The notes under the pieces were generated by a model. That model worked only from the letters and a program-made list of their open reading frames with translations, had not been told where the DNA came from and did no database searches. The position numbers were made by a program, and so were the translations under genes. This document shows, one piece after another, positions 8,352 through 18,904 of a stretch of 64,000 bases of DNA. The DNA is taken from contig CAMJBH010000007.1 in NCBI GenBank assembly GCA_946403855.1, forward strand, positions 43,835 to 107,834. The letters are read 5' to 3'. Numbering within the stretch: the first letter of the stretch is position 1; each line of letters starts with the position of its first letter. Source of the stretch: an uncultured Bacteroidales bacterium. GTDB taxonomy: Bacteria; Bacteroidota; Bacteroidia; Bacteroidales; UBA932.

Positions 8352-9606
8352 TTATTTGCGGATTGCTGCGATGCCGGGGAGCTCTTTGCCTTCCAGTGCT
8401 TCGAGCATTGCGCCGCCGCCGGTGGAGACGTAGCTGACCTTGTTGGCATAACCCATCTGGGTCACTGCTGCAACGGAGTCGCCGCCGCCCACGAGGGTGT
8501 AAGCACCCTTTTCGGTGGCCTGAGCCAGGAATTCTGCGATTCTGAGCGTGCCCTTGGCAAAAGGAGCAATCTCAAAAACGCCCACGGGGCCGTTCCACAG
8601 GATGGTCTTGGAGTCGAGGATAACCTTTCCCCAACGCTCCTGGGACTCGGGACCTGCATCTACGCCTTCCCAACCGTCGGGAATCTGATGCGAAGGAACC
8701 AGCTGTGTATGGGCATCGGCGCTGAAGTCGTCGGCGACGAGAGTCTGGACGGAGAGGTAGATGTTCACGCCCTTCTCCTTGGTCTTGGCCATGATCTCCT
8801 GAGCCTTAGGGATGAGTTCGTCCTCGTGCAGGGAATTACCGATCTTGCCTCCTTCTGCCTTGATGAAGGTGTAACCCATGCCGCCGCCAATGATGAGGTT
8901 GTCCACCTTTTCGAGCATGTTCTCAAGCACTGCGAGTTTGCTGGAAACCTTGCTGCCGCCGATGATTGCGGTGAAAGGATGCTTGGCGTTCTTGAGCACG
9001 TTGTCGATGGCCTTGATCTCGCCTTCCATGAGGTAGCCGAACATCTTGTCGTTGGGGAAGTAGTCGGCGATGAGGGCGGTAGATGCGTGTGCACGGTGTG
9101 CGGTGCCGAATGCGTCGTTGATGTAGCAGTCGGCGTAGGAGGCGAGGGTCTTCACGAAGGCCTTCTGGGACTCCTTGACAGCCGCTTTGGCTGCTTTCTT
9201 CTCTTCGTCGGAGGCATCTTCTGCGAGCCCGCGGGGCTTGCCTTCCTCTTCGGCGTAGAAGCGGAGGTTCTCGAGCAGCAGGGCCTCGCCGGGCTTCAGG
9301 GCTGCAACTTCGGCCTGAGCCTTCTGGCAGTCGGGGGCAAACTTGACGTCCACTCCGAGGCACTCGGAAACGTGGGCGAGGATGTGCTTGAGTGAGAACT
9401 TCTCTGCCACTCCCTTGGGCCTGCCAAGGTGGGACATTATGATGAGGGAACCGCCTCCGGCGAGAACCTTCTTGAGAGTGGGCATCGCTGCACGGATGCG
9501 GGTGTCGTCTGTAATTTCGAATTGTTCATTGAGGGGGACGTTGAAATCAACGCGTACGATGGCTTTTTTGCCGGTGAAATCGTAAGAATCAATGTGCTGT
9601 TGCATA
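8352..9606 (-). CDS. pgk: phosphoglycerate kinase
   Basis: [33 protein letters not shown]-terminal extension of the supplied ORF (to 9893) judged spurious. Confidence 0.97.
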
Positions 9607-9659
9607 GTCTTATATGAATAATCTCGCAAATTTAACAAAAATATCGATATCTTTGCGCT

Positions 9660-10550
9660 ATGATTGAGTTTCCCGCAAGTAAATGGACAGATTATGAGCT
9701 GCTCGACAGCGGCTCCGGAGAGAAGTTGGAACGTTTTGGCCCCTATGTGCTTTGGCGTCCTGAGCCCAAAGCGCTGTGGGACAAGAGTCTGCCGCTGAGT
9801 GAATGGAGCCGTCTGGCGCATACTCGCTTCAAGCCCGGCGCGGGCTTTGGCAAAGCGGGAAAGGAGGACAGCGGCACTTGGGAGCGGCTTCATAAGATGG
9901 ACGACCAGTGGTGGATTCGGTTCTCTTCATTCAACCTGCGCCTCGGGCTCACATCTTTCAAGCATGTGGGGGTGTTTCCGGAGCAGGCTCCCAACTGGGA
10001 GTTTATTAGCCGGAAGTGCGCTGGCATGGACCATCCCAAGGTGCTGAATCTCTTTGCATATACGGGTGCCGCGTCGCTTGCGGCCCTGGCGGCGGGAGCG
10101 GAGGTGACTCACCTCGACTCGGTGAAGCAGGTGGTGACCTGGGCCCGCCAGAATATGGAACGTAGCGGTATGGACGGCATCCGCTGGATAGTCGAAGATG
10201 CCATGAAGTTCGCCCGCAGGGAGGCTCGCCGCGGCAACCTGTACGACGGGATAATCCTGGATCCGCCGGCTTATGGGCACGGGCCCGATGGAGAAAAGTG
10301 GAAGCTTGATGAGTGTCTTTTCGAGATGTTGCGTACGGTGGCTTCTATTCTTAAGCCGAGCAATTCTTTTATGGTGCTGAACCTCTATTCCAACGGCTAC
10401 AGCGCCGCCCTTGGAGAAACCCTTGTCCGCGAAGCTTTCGGGATAAAAAGCAGTTCTCCTGACATGAATCTCACGTCAGGAGAACTGGCTTTAAACGACA
10501 GCTTCGGAAAAGTCCTTCCGCTGTCTATAGTTGTAAGGCTCGAAAGATAA
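9660..10550 (+). CDS. class I SAM-dependent methyltransferase (RlmI-like)
   Basis: [50 protein letters not shown]. Confidence 0.88.
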   Translation: MIEFPASKWTDYELLDSGSGEKLERFGPYVLWRPEPKALWDKSLPLSEWSRLAHTRFKPGAGFGKAGKEDSGTWERLHKMDDQWWIRFSSFNLRLGLTSFKHVGVFPEQAPNWEFISRKCAGMDHPKVLNLFAYTGAASLAALAAGAEVTHLDSVKQVVTWARQNMERSGMDGIRWIVEDAMKFARREARRGNLYDGIILDPPAYGHGPDGEKWKLDECLFEMLRTVASILKPSNSFMVLNLYSNGYSAALGETLVREAFGIKSSSPDMNLTSGELALNDSFGKVLPLSIVVRLER

Positions 10551-12515
10551 CTACTCTGCGAGCCAGGCGGTATTGGCCTTGAGGGTCGAACCGCTGAAAT
10601 TTCCGAACACAGCCATCGAGGAACTGCTCTCGCCGGAGAGTACCCTGCAGGTGCCGGACGGCTTGCTGCAGTCGACGAGGGTGCCCTTGAGCAGGTTGCC
10701 GCCCACATTGACCCTGGCTTTTCCGTCCACATCTGCGCCGCGGCCGTTGAATGCATAAGTGGTGTTGGCCGAACCCTTAACCAGAACGGCAGTGTTCTTG
10801 GGCAATACGTTTCCGGGATATACCGGCACCAAAGATGCGTATCCGCAGGCAGCCTTATTAACATAGTACACAGTCACTCCAGAAGGAACAAGCGCGTCGT
10901 AGCTAAGGTACAAAGTGGCCCAGCCGGATGCATCGGTTTTGACATTGTAGAGGTTATAGACCATTTCGATGTCGTCGATGTAAAGCCTGTCCGCTTTGGT
11001 CACGTCGGAGGAATTCTTTTCTGCATTTCCTCCGCCGGGATAAGAATTTGTGGCTATGTTGATGAGTGCGTAGCTTGGATTGGAGGAGTTGCTATAAGTA
11101 AACGGTAGCGAAAGCCTCTTCCAGGCGCCGTTGGTCTTTTGTAGCTGTTGCTCTCCGGCCTCGCCTATTACTGTTCCTCCGGTGCAGTCGGAGGCGTTAT
11201 ATCCTCTCTGGTAGTTGTTGTTGTCGTGTAGGAAAGCTTCTACCTTTGCATAGGGATGAGATGAATCGGTGCCGTAGGGAATGAATTTCACCCAGACGGC
11301 AAGCGAATCGGGACGGCCGGTGAATGTGGAATAAAGGGGATTGCCTGTAGCCTTGTGCGTCTGGCCACGGTTGGTCATGTTGTAATTGCCAGTGCCGGAG
11401 GCTGTCATATTGCCGGCAATTACCTGTCCTGTGGTCAGATTGCCCTGTGCAACAACATCGATTGAAGTAAATATCAGATTGATATAAATCCTTCTGGACC
11501 AAATAAGACAGGAATAATTGCCGCTTGTACCAGGGCGAGTGTCCGACTCTCTTCTCACCTGCCGGTTGTTCTTGTCGTATCCGCTGCTGGCAAGACTGCC
11601 ACCTGCTGTCTGGAAGGAATTCCAGTTATTAGGAAGGTTTGCGCCGTCCACAGTCCAGGTCTCGAAGTCGCCGTTGGTGATCTGAGGCTTGGAAGGCTGC
11701 GTGGCAGCCGAATAAGACTGAGCGGAGGTGGCGGAGCTGAGGAGGGCTACATCGCTGAAGCTCAGGCTCGACGGCACGCTTCCGAGGTCTTTGATGCGGC
11801 CTGCGGTGGCGCCGGAGGTCAGGTTCTTGCTAATCAGGGCCATCTTTCCGCGACCGTTGGTAAGAATCATTTCCAACTTGGTCGAAGACGCGGGAAGCAT
11901 GCTCACGAACACCTCGCCGCTGAGAGTCGATCCGGTGGAAACCGAAACGCTGCCCGCTGCGTCGGAAGCAGCGCTGAGGACCATGGTGCCGGTGTTGAGC
12001 GAGGCCTTGCCGCTCGCGGGGGCCTCGCGCAGAATCTCAACCTTGCGTATATCGAGGGACGAAGGAATGTTGAGCTTGACGACACTCAGAAGGTTCTGGA
12101 AATTGAAACTTTCTCCTGCCGTAGCGGCCATGACTGCGTTTGCAGCTTTTCCGTCCTGTTCGGAGGGAATATTGATGGTGACGGTGCTGCCGGACATGCT
12201 CACGGCTGCGTCGTACGGGTACACGGCTACTCCGAGGGTGGAGCCGTCAGGCTTGCTGCCGCTGAATGTTGCACTCTGCGAGCCACCGTCAGTGGTGCTG
12301 AAAGCCGGGCAAAGTGTGCCGTCGGTGGTGAACACGGCAATCTTGTCTCCGCTCTGCCACTTGGGGCTTACACCGTCGATGGCGACTTTGGTATCGGGGA
12401 GTGATGCACTTATGGTCACGGGTATCATTCCGTCAGAATCAGCAAATTCTTTTTGGCATGATGCGGCGCATGCGAGAGCTGCCGCACACAAAAGTGTGAA
12501 AGTCAACTGTTTCAT
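10551..12515 (-). CDS. secreted lipoprotein with fimbrillin-like N-terminal part and carbohydrate-binding-like (PCMD-type) C-terminal part
   Basis: lipobox AASC; VTISASLPDTKVAIDGVSPKWQSGDKIAVFTTDG; NGDFETW...NNWNSFQTAGG. Confidence 0.65.
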   Translation of the reverse strand: MKQLTFTLLCAAALACAASCQKEFADSDGMIPVTISASLPDTKVAIDGVSPKWQSGDKIAVFTTDGTLCPAFSTTDGGSQSATFSGSKPDGSTLGVAVYPYDAAVSMSGSTVTINIPSEQDGKAANAVMAATAGESFNFQNLLSVVKLNIPSSLDIRKVEILREAPASGKASLNTGTMVLSAASDAAGSVSVSTGSTLSGEVFVSMLPASSTKLEMILTNGRGKMALISKNLTSGATAGRIKDLGSVPSSLSFSDVALLSSATSAQSYSAATQPSKPQITNGDFETWTVDGANLPNNWNSFQTAGGSLASSGYDKNNRQVRRESDTRPGTSGNYSCLIWSRRIYINLIFTSIDVVAQGNLTTGQVIAGNMTASGTGNYNMTNRGQTHKATGNPLYSTFTGRPDSLAVWVKFIPYGTDSSHPYAKVEAFLHDNNNYQRGYNASDCTGGTVIGEAGEQQLQKTNGAWKRLSLPFTYSNSSNPSYALINIATNSYPGGGNAEKNSSDVTKADRLYIDDIEMVYNLYNVKTDASGWATLYLSYDALVPSGVTVYYVNKAACGYASLVPVYPGNVLPKNTAVLVKGSANTTYAFNGRGADVDGKARVNVGGNLLKGTLVDCSKPSGTCRVLSGESSSSMAVFGNFSGSTLKANTAWLAE

Positions 12516-12652
12516 AGGCCGCTGAAGAAATTAGTTTCGTCGTCTAAATTATAATCAGAAAGATTGCCGTCTCTGTCGGAGGTGGCGCAAAGATAATTGT
12601 CCGGAAGGAAGTCATAGCTTTCTATCTCGGGCCTAAGATATGTTTTAGTCAT
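12512..12652 (-). CDS. 46-aa small ORF MTKTYLRPEIESYDFLPDNYLCATSDRDGNLSDYNLDDETNFFSGL
   Basis: not in the ORF track; ATGA overlap with the 12515 start; resembles short Bacteroidota peptides of the MKKTYxxPEIE type. Confidence 0.6.
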   Translation of the reverse strand: MTKTYLRPEIESYDFLPDNYLCATSDRDGNLSDYNLDDETNFFSGL

Positions 12653-12733
12653 TCTATTCTAACTCAAATAAGCTCGCAAAGTTACAAAAATCTGCAGAAT
12701 AATTATGATTAGCAAAATAAATATATAAACTTG

Positions 12734-12813
12734 ACAGCAGTCTGCCCAATATGCTCCCAGGGCCCTTTTCCCATGTTTTATGGGCCCTGGGAGCATATTG
12801 GGCAGACTGCTGT
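12734..12813 (-). terminator. long hairpin 1: 32-bp perfect stem, 16-nt loop
   Basis: acagcagtctgcccaatatgctcccagggccc / exact reverse complement at 12782-12813. Confidence 0.85.
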
Positions 12814-12852
12814 GTTGCTATTGATAAAAGATTATCAGACGAATGATAATCT

Positions 12853-14238
12853 TTATCTGGATGTGTAAGGTCCGGAGATCTTTTTCACGGCCTTCTTGCC
12901 GTCCGAATCGGTCAAGGTATAAATAAAATAGCGCTTTCCGCCTTTTTCTACCCTCACAACAATATGTCCGTCGCTGCCTTTTACCCGGCTCCAACGAGCG
13001 TAGGAATACATGTCGGAGTTGGAATTGGTGATGAACACGTCCATCCCCTGTGCATAACCTGTAACTCCTTCAAACACAGGCTGGCGCGGGTGACCGTCAG
13101 TCCAGCTGTTGATAATCCAGCAACGGGGGTCGAGATATTTCATGGCTTCGCACACGTGGCCGTTCTTGGCAACGAAACCATGACCGTTGGTGTTGGTCAC
13201 GCCGTGGTGGTCGGCCTTCATGACGTCCACTTTCCCGCTGGCCTTGGCCACGGCGGTCTCCATGTCCTTCCATGCAAATGTGGAGCAGCCGTCGTACTGG
13301 GCGTCGCCTCCGTGGAAGAAGTCGAAGGTTCCGTAGCTAAGCTTGAACACAGTGGTACAGTGGTTCTCTTCGGGGCAGCAGTCCGCATTGCCTACGCTGG
13401 CGGGATTGGCTACTTTTATATCCTTGAGTGCTGGGAATGTGGCGGTGAAGCCGCTCTGCGATCCGTCCCAGATGTTGCCGTTGACGGCTATGTTACGCAC
13501 CGAAAAATCGCTGTAGGCGCCCGGATTTCGCAGCATCACAATCTGGTCGGCAGCGCCGGCCCGGAACATCTCAGCCTTAAGCCCCCTGTTGGCTACGTGC
13601 CACTTGACTGCTGTTACATAATTCTTTATGGCAGAGGCGTTTGAAGCCTTTGTTTGCATGTCGAAGGGATAGTCGTACGAAGGCCATCCGCGGTCCATTA
13701 GCAAGCCGACCGGCAGCAAGTCGAGCACTTCGGGAAGGCTCTGCTTGCGGTAAGTCGTAGAAAGGTCCGAGACCGGCATGGACGTGTTGTAACCACCGAA
13801 ATGGTCGGCGTGGAAATGGGTGTCAATCACGTAATCGAGCTTGCTGTTTCCTGTCCAGGCCATGCAGTCCTTGATGTAATCCGCAATGAACTTGCCCGCC
13901 CTGAAAGAAGGGTCCACGGTAGGGTCCCAGCGCTTGCGGATGCCGGTGTTGGTCGTGCTGCCCACTGCTCCTGTGGCGGAAATGGACCCGGCGGCGTCCA
14001 CCAGCATCTGAGTACCGTCGGGGAAAATCAAGAAGGTGCTTTCCCCGGTTGTGGTGTTGATAAAGTGTATGTCCAGGTACCCTTCCTGCCAGGCCGGAAG
14101 AGCCTGTCCTATCTTTGCATCAACTGCCGGATCGAGAGTCTCTTTCTCGGTTTTCCCTCCGGGAGTCGGGGGAGTATAAGCTTCTTCGCAGGAGAAAAGC
14201 AACAGCAGAGCGGGAAGAATTAGCAATATTTTTTTCAT
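12853..14238 (-). CDS. lipoprotein with ComEC-like metallo-beta-lactamase fold (MBL-1)
   Basis: lipobox LLFSC; LDIHFINTTTGESTFLIFPDGTQMLVDAAG, DTHFHADHFGG, FHGGDAQYDG, MKADHHG. Confidence 0.88.
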   Translation of the reverse strand: MKKILLILPALLLLFSCEEAYTPPTPGGKTEKETLDPAVDAKIGQALPAWQEGYLDIHFINTTTGESTFLIFPDGTQMLVDAAGSISATGAVGSTTNTGIRKRWDPTVDPSFRAGKFIADYIKDCMAWTGNSKLDYVIDTHFHADHFGGYNTSMPVSDLSTTYRKQSLPEVLDLLPVGLLMDRGWPSYDYPFDMQTKASNASAIKNYVTAVKWHVANRGLKAEMFRAGAADQIVMLRNPGAYSDFSVRNIAVNGNIWDGSQSGFTATFPALKDIKVANPASVGNADCCPEENHCTTVFKLSYGTFDFFHGGDAQYDGCSTFAWKDMETAVAKASGKVDVMKADHHGVTNTNGHGFVAKNGHVCEAMKYLDPRCWIINSWTDGHPRQPVFEGVTGYAQGMDVFITNSNSDMYSYARWSRVKGSDGHIVVRVEKGGKRYFIYTLTDSDGKKAVKKISGPYTSR

Positions 14239-15627
14239 CTACCTTGCCGTAAACGGGCCGAGTTTAGATTTGACTTTGTACTGTTCGTTGCTGTCGTCCA
14301 GCACGTAGATGTAGTACTTGTTGCCTCCGGGCAGCACCCTCACCACGACATGGCCGCCGGTGGTGGCAAAGTTGGCGGGGTTGATGCCGGCGTCATTCAA
14401 CGTTGCTACATTGCTGGACGCCAGGTTGGTGGCGAAAATGCGGGTGTTGGGATTGGCGTCATACACCCTCTGGAGCGTGGCAGGATTGGGTTGTACGTCT
14501 CTCCACACGCCTGCAATATAGAAGTCGGGCTTGAGCACGCCGAGCAGTTCTGCGCCGTTGGTATTGGCGGTGCTGTGGTGGCTGGCCTTCATGCCTTCAA
14601 CCTTTTTGACGACCTTCGAGATGGGCTTCTCGATGTCTTTCCAGGCATAAGTGCTCTTGCCGGAGTACTGAATGTCGCCGCCGCTGAAGAAGTCGAAACT
14701 GCCGTACTTCAGCATGAAGACACAGGAAAGAATGTTTTCACTGATGTCATAGGCGACATGGTTTTTGTCGCATTCTTCAGTGCTTGGAAGGTATGTGGTA
14801 TTCACCGCTGTGCCGCTTCCCGTCCATATGTCTCCTCCGGAGGCAATGGTACGCAGGCTGAAACTGCTGTACTTGGAGGGCTCGTGCTTGAGCACCACCT
14901 GGTCGTCATAACCTATCTTCAGGGTCTCGCGCACGGTGCCGTTCTTGCGGGCTGCGTAGTCGAGGTAATTGACATACAGCTGGTAACGCTTCTTGCCGCC
15001 GGCATCGTAGTAGTCGGCACTGGGACGCGAAGCCCAGTCGCCGCGGTCGAACACCTTGTCGATGGGGATGGACAGGCCGACTTCGGCTATGCCGTTGAGC
15101 AGGAAGCCGCCTGCATTGAGATTAACCGTCGATACCTTGTTGCCGTCCTTGTCGAAAGGAGTCCAGCCGAATTTAAGATAGTTGTCTCTCCACGAGCCTA
15201 TGTGGTCGCCGTGGTAGTGCGAGCTCATGAAATAGTCCAGTCGGCCGTTCGCCACGGCGGGAGCAAAGTGCTTTATGTAATTGACTATCACTGCGCCGCT
15301 GTTTACGGACACGCTGGGCTTGGAGGGCACGCCCTGGGAATCGCTGTACTTGTGCAGTTCAGTGGGCGGGGCACCGGCGGCGTCGCACAGCATGGTGGTT
15401 CCGTCGGGGAAAATGTAGTAAAAAGCTTCGCCGCGTCCGCCGTTTATGCTGTGTATGTCGAGGTAGCCTTCCTGCCATGCCGGAAGAACGTCTCCGACTT
15501 TGACGTCAATTGCCGGATCGAGGTTTTCTGGTTCTTTTTTGCCTCCCGGGGTCGGGGGTGTATAAGGCTCCTCGCAGCCGTAAAGTGCAGCTGCGAGGAA
15601 CGCTATAACTAAGAGCTTCTTTCTCAT
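14239..15627 (-). CDS. lipoprotein with ComEC-like metallo-beta-lactamase fold (MBL-2)
   Basis: lipobox ALYGC; SSHYHGDHIGSW, FSGGDIQYSG, MKASHHSTANTNG; paralogous to MBL-1. Confidence 0.88.
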   Translation of the reverse strand: MRKKLLVIAFLAAALYGCEEPYTPPTPGGKKEPENLDPAIDVKVGDVLPAWQEGYLDIHSINGGRGEAFYYIFPDGTTMLCDAAGAPPTELHKYSDSQGVPSKPSVSVNSGAVIVNYIKHFAPAVANGRLDYFMSSHYHGDHIGSWRDNYLKFGWTPFDKDGNKVSTVNLNAGGFLLNGIAEVGLSIPIDKVFDRGDWASRPSADYYDAGGKKRYQLYVNYLDYAARKNGTVRETLKIGYDDQVVLKHEPSKYSSFSLRTIASGGDIWTGSGTAVNTTYLPSTEECDKNHVAYDISENILSCVFMLKYGSFDFFSGGDIQYSGKSTYAWKDIEKPISKVVKKVEGMKASHHSTANTNGAELLGVLKPDFYIAGVWRDVQPNPATLQRVYDANPNTRIFATNLASSNVATLNDAGINPANFATTGGHVVVRVLPGGNKYYIYVLDDSNEQYKVKSKLGPFTAR

Positions 15628-15750
15628 TTGATAATTTCAATTCTCATATGCTCCTCCACGGGGTGTGCGCCGCCGCTGTTGGAGTCCTTGCCGGCAAACC
15701 GTACCACGGAGTTCTGGGCCTTGGCAGCGGAAGACTCGCCGGGACATAAT
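15626..15750 (-). pseudogene. C-terminal remnant of a BACON-lipoprotein-like gene between susD and MBL-2
   Basis: frame directly after the SusD stop reads QLCPGESSAAKAQNSVVRFAGKDSNSGGAHPVEEHMRIEIIK*, matching the 17484-18893 C-terminus (LRFAGEDCNANTPHYSVKEHPMIKVVE). Confidence 0.7.
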
Positions 15751-15752
15751 TG

Positions 15753-17471
15753 CTAATATCCTGGATTCTGGGTCAGGTTAGGACATACCACCCTCTCGTT
15801 TTCGGGGATAGGGAAGAGGTATTCACGAGGCACAAAAGCACCACGCTGATTGATGGTAAAGTATTCTTTGTAGTTTTCGATGTCCGCAATGCTGATGGCG
15901 GAACTTGCCGTCATGTGCGGACGGAAATCCTTGGGCCAGGGCCAGTAGCCGGTAGCCTCGTTCTTGGCACTCTGTTCGTTGCCGGGCAGACCGTAAATGG
16001 GCATGGTGAAGCACTCTTCGGCCATTCTCCAGCGCATGACATCGAACCAGCGGCGGTTTTCCCACGCGAGCTCGCAGCGGCGCTCGTTGCGGATAATCTT
16101 ACGCAGGGCCGTCTGGTTGGTCTCGGTGATGGCGGGATACTTCGAGGTTTCTTCGACCTTGCATTTGTAGGCACGTGCGCGGATGCTGTTCACGGCGTTG
16201 AAAAGGCTGGCGTCGATCTCGCCGAGCTCCATCTTGGATTCGGCATACATGAGCAGCACGTCTCCGTAGCGGATGATGCGCATGGGAGTGTCCGTCAGAC
16301 GGTCGTCTATCCATTCCTCATCAATGCCCTTCTTGAGCACCAGTCCGTTGTAGGAGCAGTCCTTGGACACGGGCTTGGTGTCGTTGTTCTTGACCATCTT
16401 GCCGGTAGAGACCTGCAGGGTCTGGGTGGCGCTGGGACGGGGGTTGTAGACATAGTCCATGAACTCGGAGTCGAAGGGAACGATGAGCTCGCTCAGGCGG
16501 GGATCCCTGTTGGCGAAGGGATGGGCTGGGTCGTACAGAGGGGAATCCTCCACGTTCTTGCCGTCCGTGCAGGTGTAGGCAAAGAACAGCTGCCATGTGG
16601 GCTGGGCCACGGAGGTGCCGCCGTTGTTGCGGGGATAGAAGCTTCTGGTGGCAGCCTCGTCGTAGGAGTGGATGCCGAGCTCGTTGGATGCAGGCAGCAC
16701 GAAGATGAATTCGGGGCTCGTCTTGGTCTTGGAAAGGAAGAGCTCGCGGTAGTCTTCATGCAGGGAATATACTCCCAGGTCCATGCAGGCCTTGGCCGCG
16801 TCGGCGCAGGTGCGCCAGTCGTTCATGAACAGGGCTGCGCGAGCCTTCATTGCAAGAGCTGCGCCCTTGGTGGCGCGCTGGGCCTTAGTGTAAGAAACCG
16901 GGAGAGCGTCGGCAGCGTCGTCGAAGTCCTTGTAAATCTGCTCCAGGATGTAGTTGCGGTCCGTACGTCCCATCTTGTAGGCGTCCTCCAGGGTGATGTA
17001 CTCATCGTAGTAAGGCACATCTCCGTAGAGGGTGATGAGATAGGTGTAGAACGACGCCCTGAAGAACTTGGCCTCGCCCTCATATTGGCGTATCTGATCA
17101 TCGGAGAGGTTCTCCTTGGCCTTGTCCAGGCTCTGTATGATAGTGTTGGCACGGGCTATGCCCTTGTAGTAGGCCGCCCAGTGCTTGGCGCCTTCGCCCC
17201 ATGTGGTGGAGATGGTGCCTCCAAGCCAGTCATAGGTCTGGGTACGCTGGTTCCAGTCGTCGGTCCAACGGTCGGTGGGCCAGAGGCGCCACGCCTCGGT
17301 GTACCACATGGAAGGGGAGTACAGGGCGTTGAGCGATACTTCGAGCTCCTGGGCCGTCGAGTACCAGTTCTCGCTGGAACCCTGGCTCTTGGGGCTGAGG
17401 TCGAGGTTCACGCAGGAACTCATCAGAGCTGCTGCAGCGAATGCGGTGAATATATATTTTTTCATTGTCAT
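15753..17471 (-). CDS. SusD/RagB-family nutrient-binding outer-membrane lipoprotein
   Basis: MKKYIFTAFAAAALMSSCVNLDLSP; RNERRCELAWENRRWFDVMRW; IPENERVVCPNLTQNPGY. Confidence 0.96.
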   Translation of the reverse strand: MTMKKYIFTAFAAAALMSSCVNLDLSPKSQGSSENWYSTAQELEVSLNALYSPSMWYTEAWRLWPTDRWTDDWNQRTQTYDWLGGTISTTWGEGAKHWAAYYKGIARANTIIQSLDKAKENLSDDQIRQYEGEAKFFRASFYTYLITLYGDVPYYDEYITLEDAYKMGRTDRNYILEQIYKDFDDAADALPVSYTKAQRATKGAALAMKARAALFMNDWRTCADAAKACMDLGVYSLHEDYRELFLSKTKTSPEFIFVLPASNELGIHSYDEAATRSFYPRNNGGTSVAQPTWQLFFAYTCTDGKNVEDSPLYDPAHPFANRDPRLSELIVPFDSEFMDYVYNPRPSATQTLQVSTGKMVKNNDTKPVSKDCSYNGLVLKKGIDEEWIDDRLTDTPMRIIRYGDVLLMYAESKMELGEIDASLFNAVNSIRARAYKCKVEETSKYPAITETNQTALRKIIRNERRCELAWENRRWFDVMRWRMAEECFTMPIYGLPGNEQSAKNEATGYWPWPKDFRPHMTASSAISIADIENYKEYFTINQRGAFVPREYLFPIPENERVVCPNLTQNPGY

Positions 17472-17483
17472 TGCTGTTAGAGA

Positions 17484-18893
17484 TTATTCTACAACCTTGA
17501 TCATAGGATGCTCCTTGACGGAGTAGTGAGGAGTGTTTGCGTTGCAGTCCTCGCCGGCGAAACGCAGGGCGTGGGATTTGTTGATCAGAGTCACGGGAGC
17601 GCCGTCCATGCAACCGGCATTGGATGTGGCCGTGATGCGGAATATCGCGGCCTCGGTGTCTTTGGAGAGCGTGACCACGGGGTTGATGACGGTGTTGGTC
17701 TGGTTGCCGGCCCCGTCGGCATAGGTAAGTTCGACGTTATACTTGAATCCGTCGCCTTCCTTGGCGGTTCCTGCCACTTTCCACTCGTCACCGTCGAGAT
17801 ACTCGACCAGCCAGTACTTCATGACAAAGAAGTTGTTGGGCCTGAGCACGAAGTAGAGCGAAAGCTTGGTGCCGGCGGCCAGGGGTGCCTCGTTCTCGGT
17901 GTACGCGGTCCAGAGGATGTAGTCGTCTTTGTAGGTACCGTACACGACCGGTTCGCCATAGCTTCCGATGGCCCTCTTGCAACGTTTGTGGGCCGCATCC
18001 AAAATGCCTGCGGCGGCCTTGTCGATGCCGTTGTAGTACTCCAGACGGCCCTTCCCGGACACGTTGGGCTCTACCCAAAGGCCTCCGTTGCCGGGAGCGT
18101 CCGCCAGATCGTCAGCCGTGGCTTCGTTGAAGTGCGCGGCCAGGATATCCACCTGGCTGGTGGCAAAGTACCACTCGGCGAGCACGGTGCCGGGAGCGGG
18201 CTTGATGGCCTCTTTCTCATCTTTCGCTGCCTCCTGGGTGAGTGTGATTGTGTAAGAATTGTTGCGAACCTCGGTTGAGGTGGTGCTCACGGTCAGCGTG
18301 GCGGAAACCTCCGTTTTTGCGGTATTGGCAGGGAATTTCACGGTCACGGTTGCATTGCCGCTGCCTGATGCCGGGTCGGGGACGAATGCCGTGTTGCTGC
18401 TGGTGATAGTCCAAGCAACTGCGTCGTCTGCTGTCACGCTGATGATTGCAGAAGTCTCTTTTGCCGCCACGGATAAGCTTTCGGGACCTGCAGAGAAGTC
18501 TTTATACACAATAGGTTCGGCATCTTTCTCGCTGCCGTCCTGCACCACGTCAAAGCTGGTGACAGAAATATTGAGCTCTTTGTCGATGACGGAAAGGCGA
18601 GCGGCGCGGGCCACTGCCGAAGGGTTGGCCTTGGCGGTTACGGTTACCACGCTGTCGGCCTGTGAGACGCTCAGCCAGTCGGCGGTCTTAGGCACCGACA
18701 CGGTGAATGCGGGGCTGCGGTGCACGGTGGCGGTGAGAGTACCTCCCTCGGCGGGGATCCTGTCCGTTGTGGACAGTTCCACGCTTGCCCGGCTGCCGGC
18801 ATATTCAGAGACCTCGTTTTCGGGGTTGATGGCCGGCGTGCAGGCGGCTAATGTAAGAGCCGCGCAGAGGAATATGCTAATATACTTTTTCAT
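17484..18893 (-). CDS. BACON-domain lipoprotein
   Basis: lipobox LAAC; repeats with IPAEGGTLTATVHRS..DWLSVSQADSVVTVTAKANPS..R.ARLSV pattern. Confidence 0.8.
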   Translation of the reverse strand: MKKYISIFLCAALTLAACTPAINPENEVSEYAGSRASVELSTTDRIPAEGGTLTATVHRSPAFTVSVPKTADWLSVSQADSVVTVTAKANPSAVARAARLSVIDKELNISVTSFDVVQDGSEKDAEPIVYKDFSAGPESLSVAAKETSAIISVTADDAVAWTITSSNTAFVPDPASGSGNATVTVKFPANTAKTEVSATLTVSTTSTEVRNNSYTITLTQEAAKDEKEAIKPAPGTVLAEWYFATSQVDILAAHFNEATADDLADAPGNGGLWVEPNVSGKGRLEYYNGIDKAAAGILDAAHKRCKRAIGSYGEPVVYGTYKDDYILWTAYTENEAPLAAGTKLSLYFVLRPNNFFVMKYWLVEYLDGDEWKVAGTAKEGDGFKYNVELTYADGAGNQTNTVINPVVTLSKDTEAAIFRITATSNAGCMDGAPVTLINKSHALRFAGEDCNANTPHYSVKEHPMIKVVE

Positions 18894-18904
18894 CTTATTC
18901 TCCG

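Noticed and set aside
8352-9893. N-terminal extension of phosphoglycerate kinase in the ORF track
   Set aside because: The extra residues before [14 protein letters not shown] have no PGK similarity and overlap the upstream promoter region; upstream ATG is chance.
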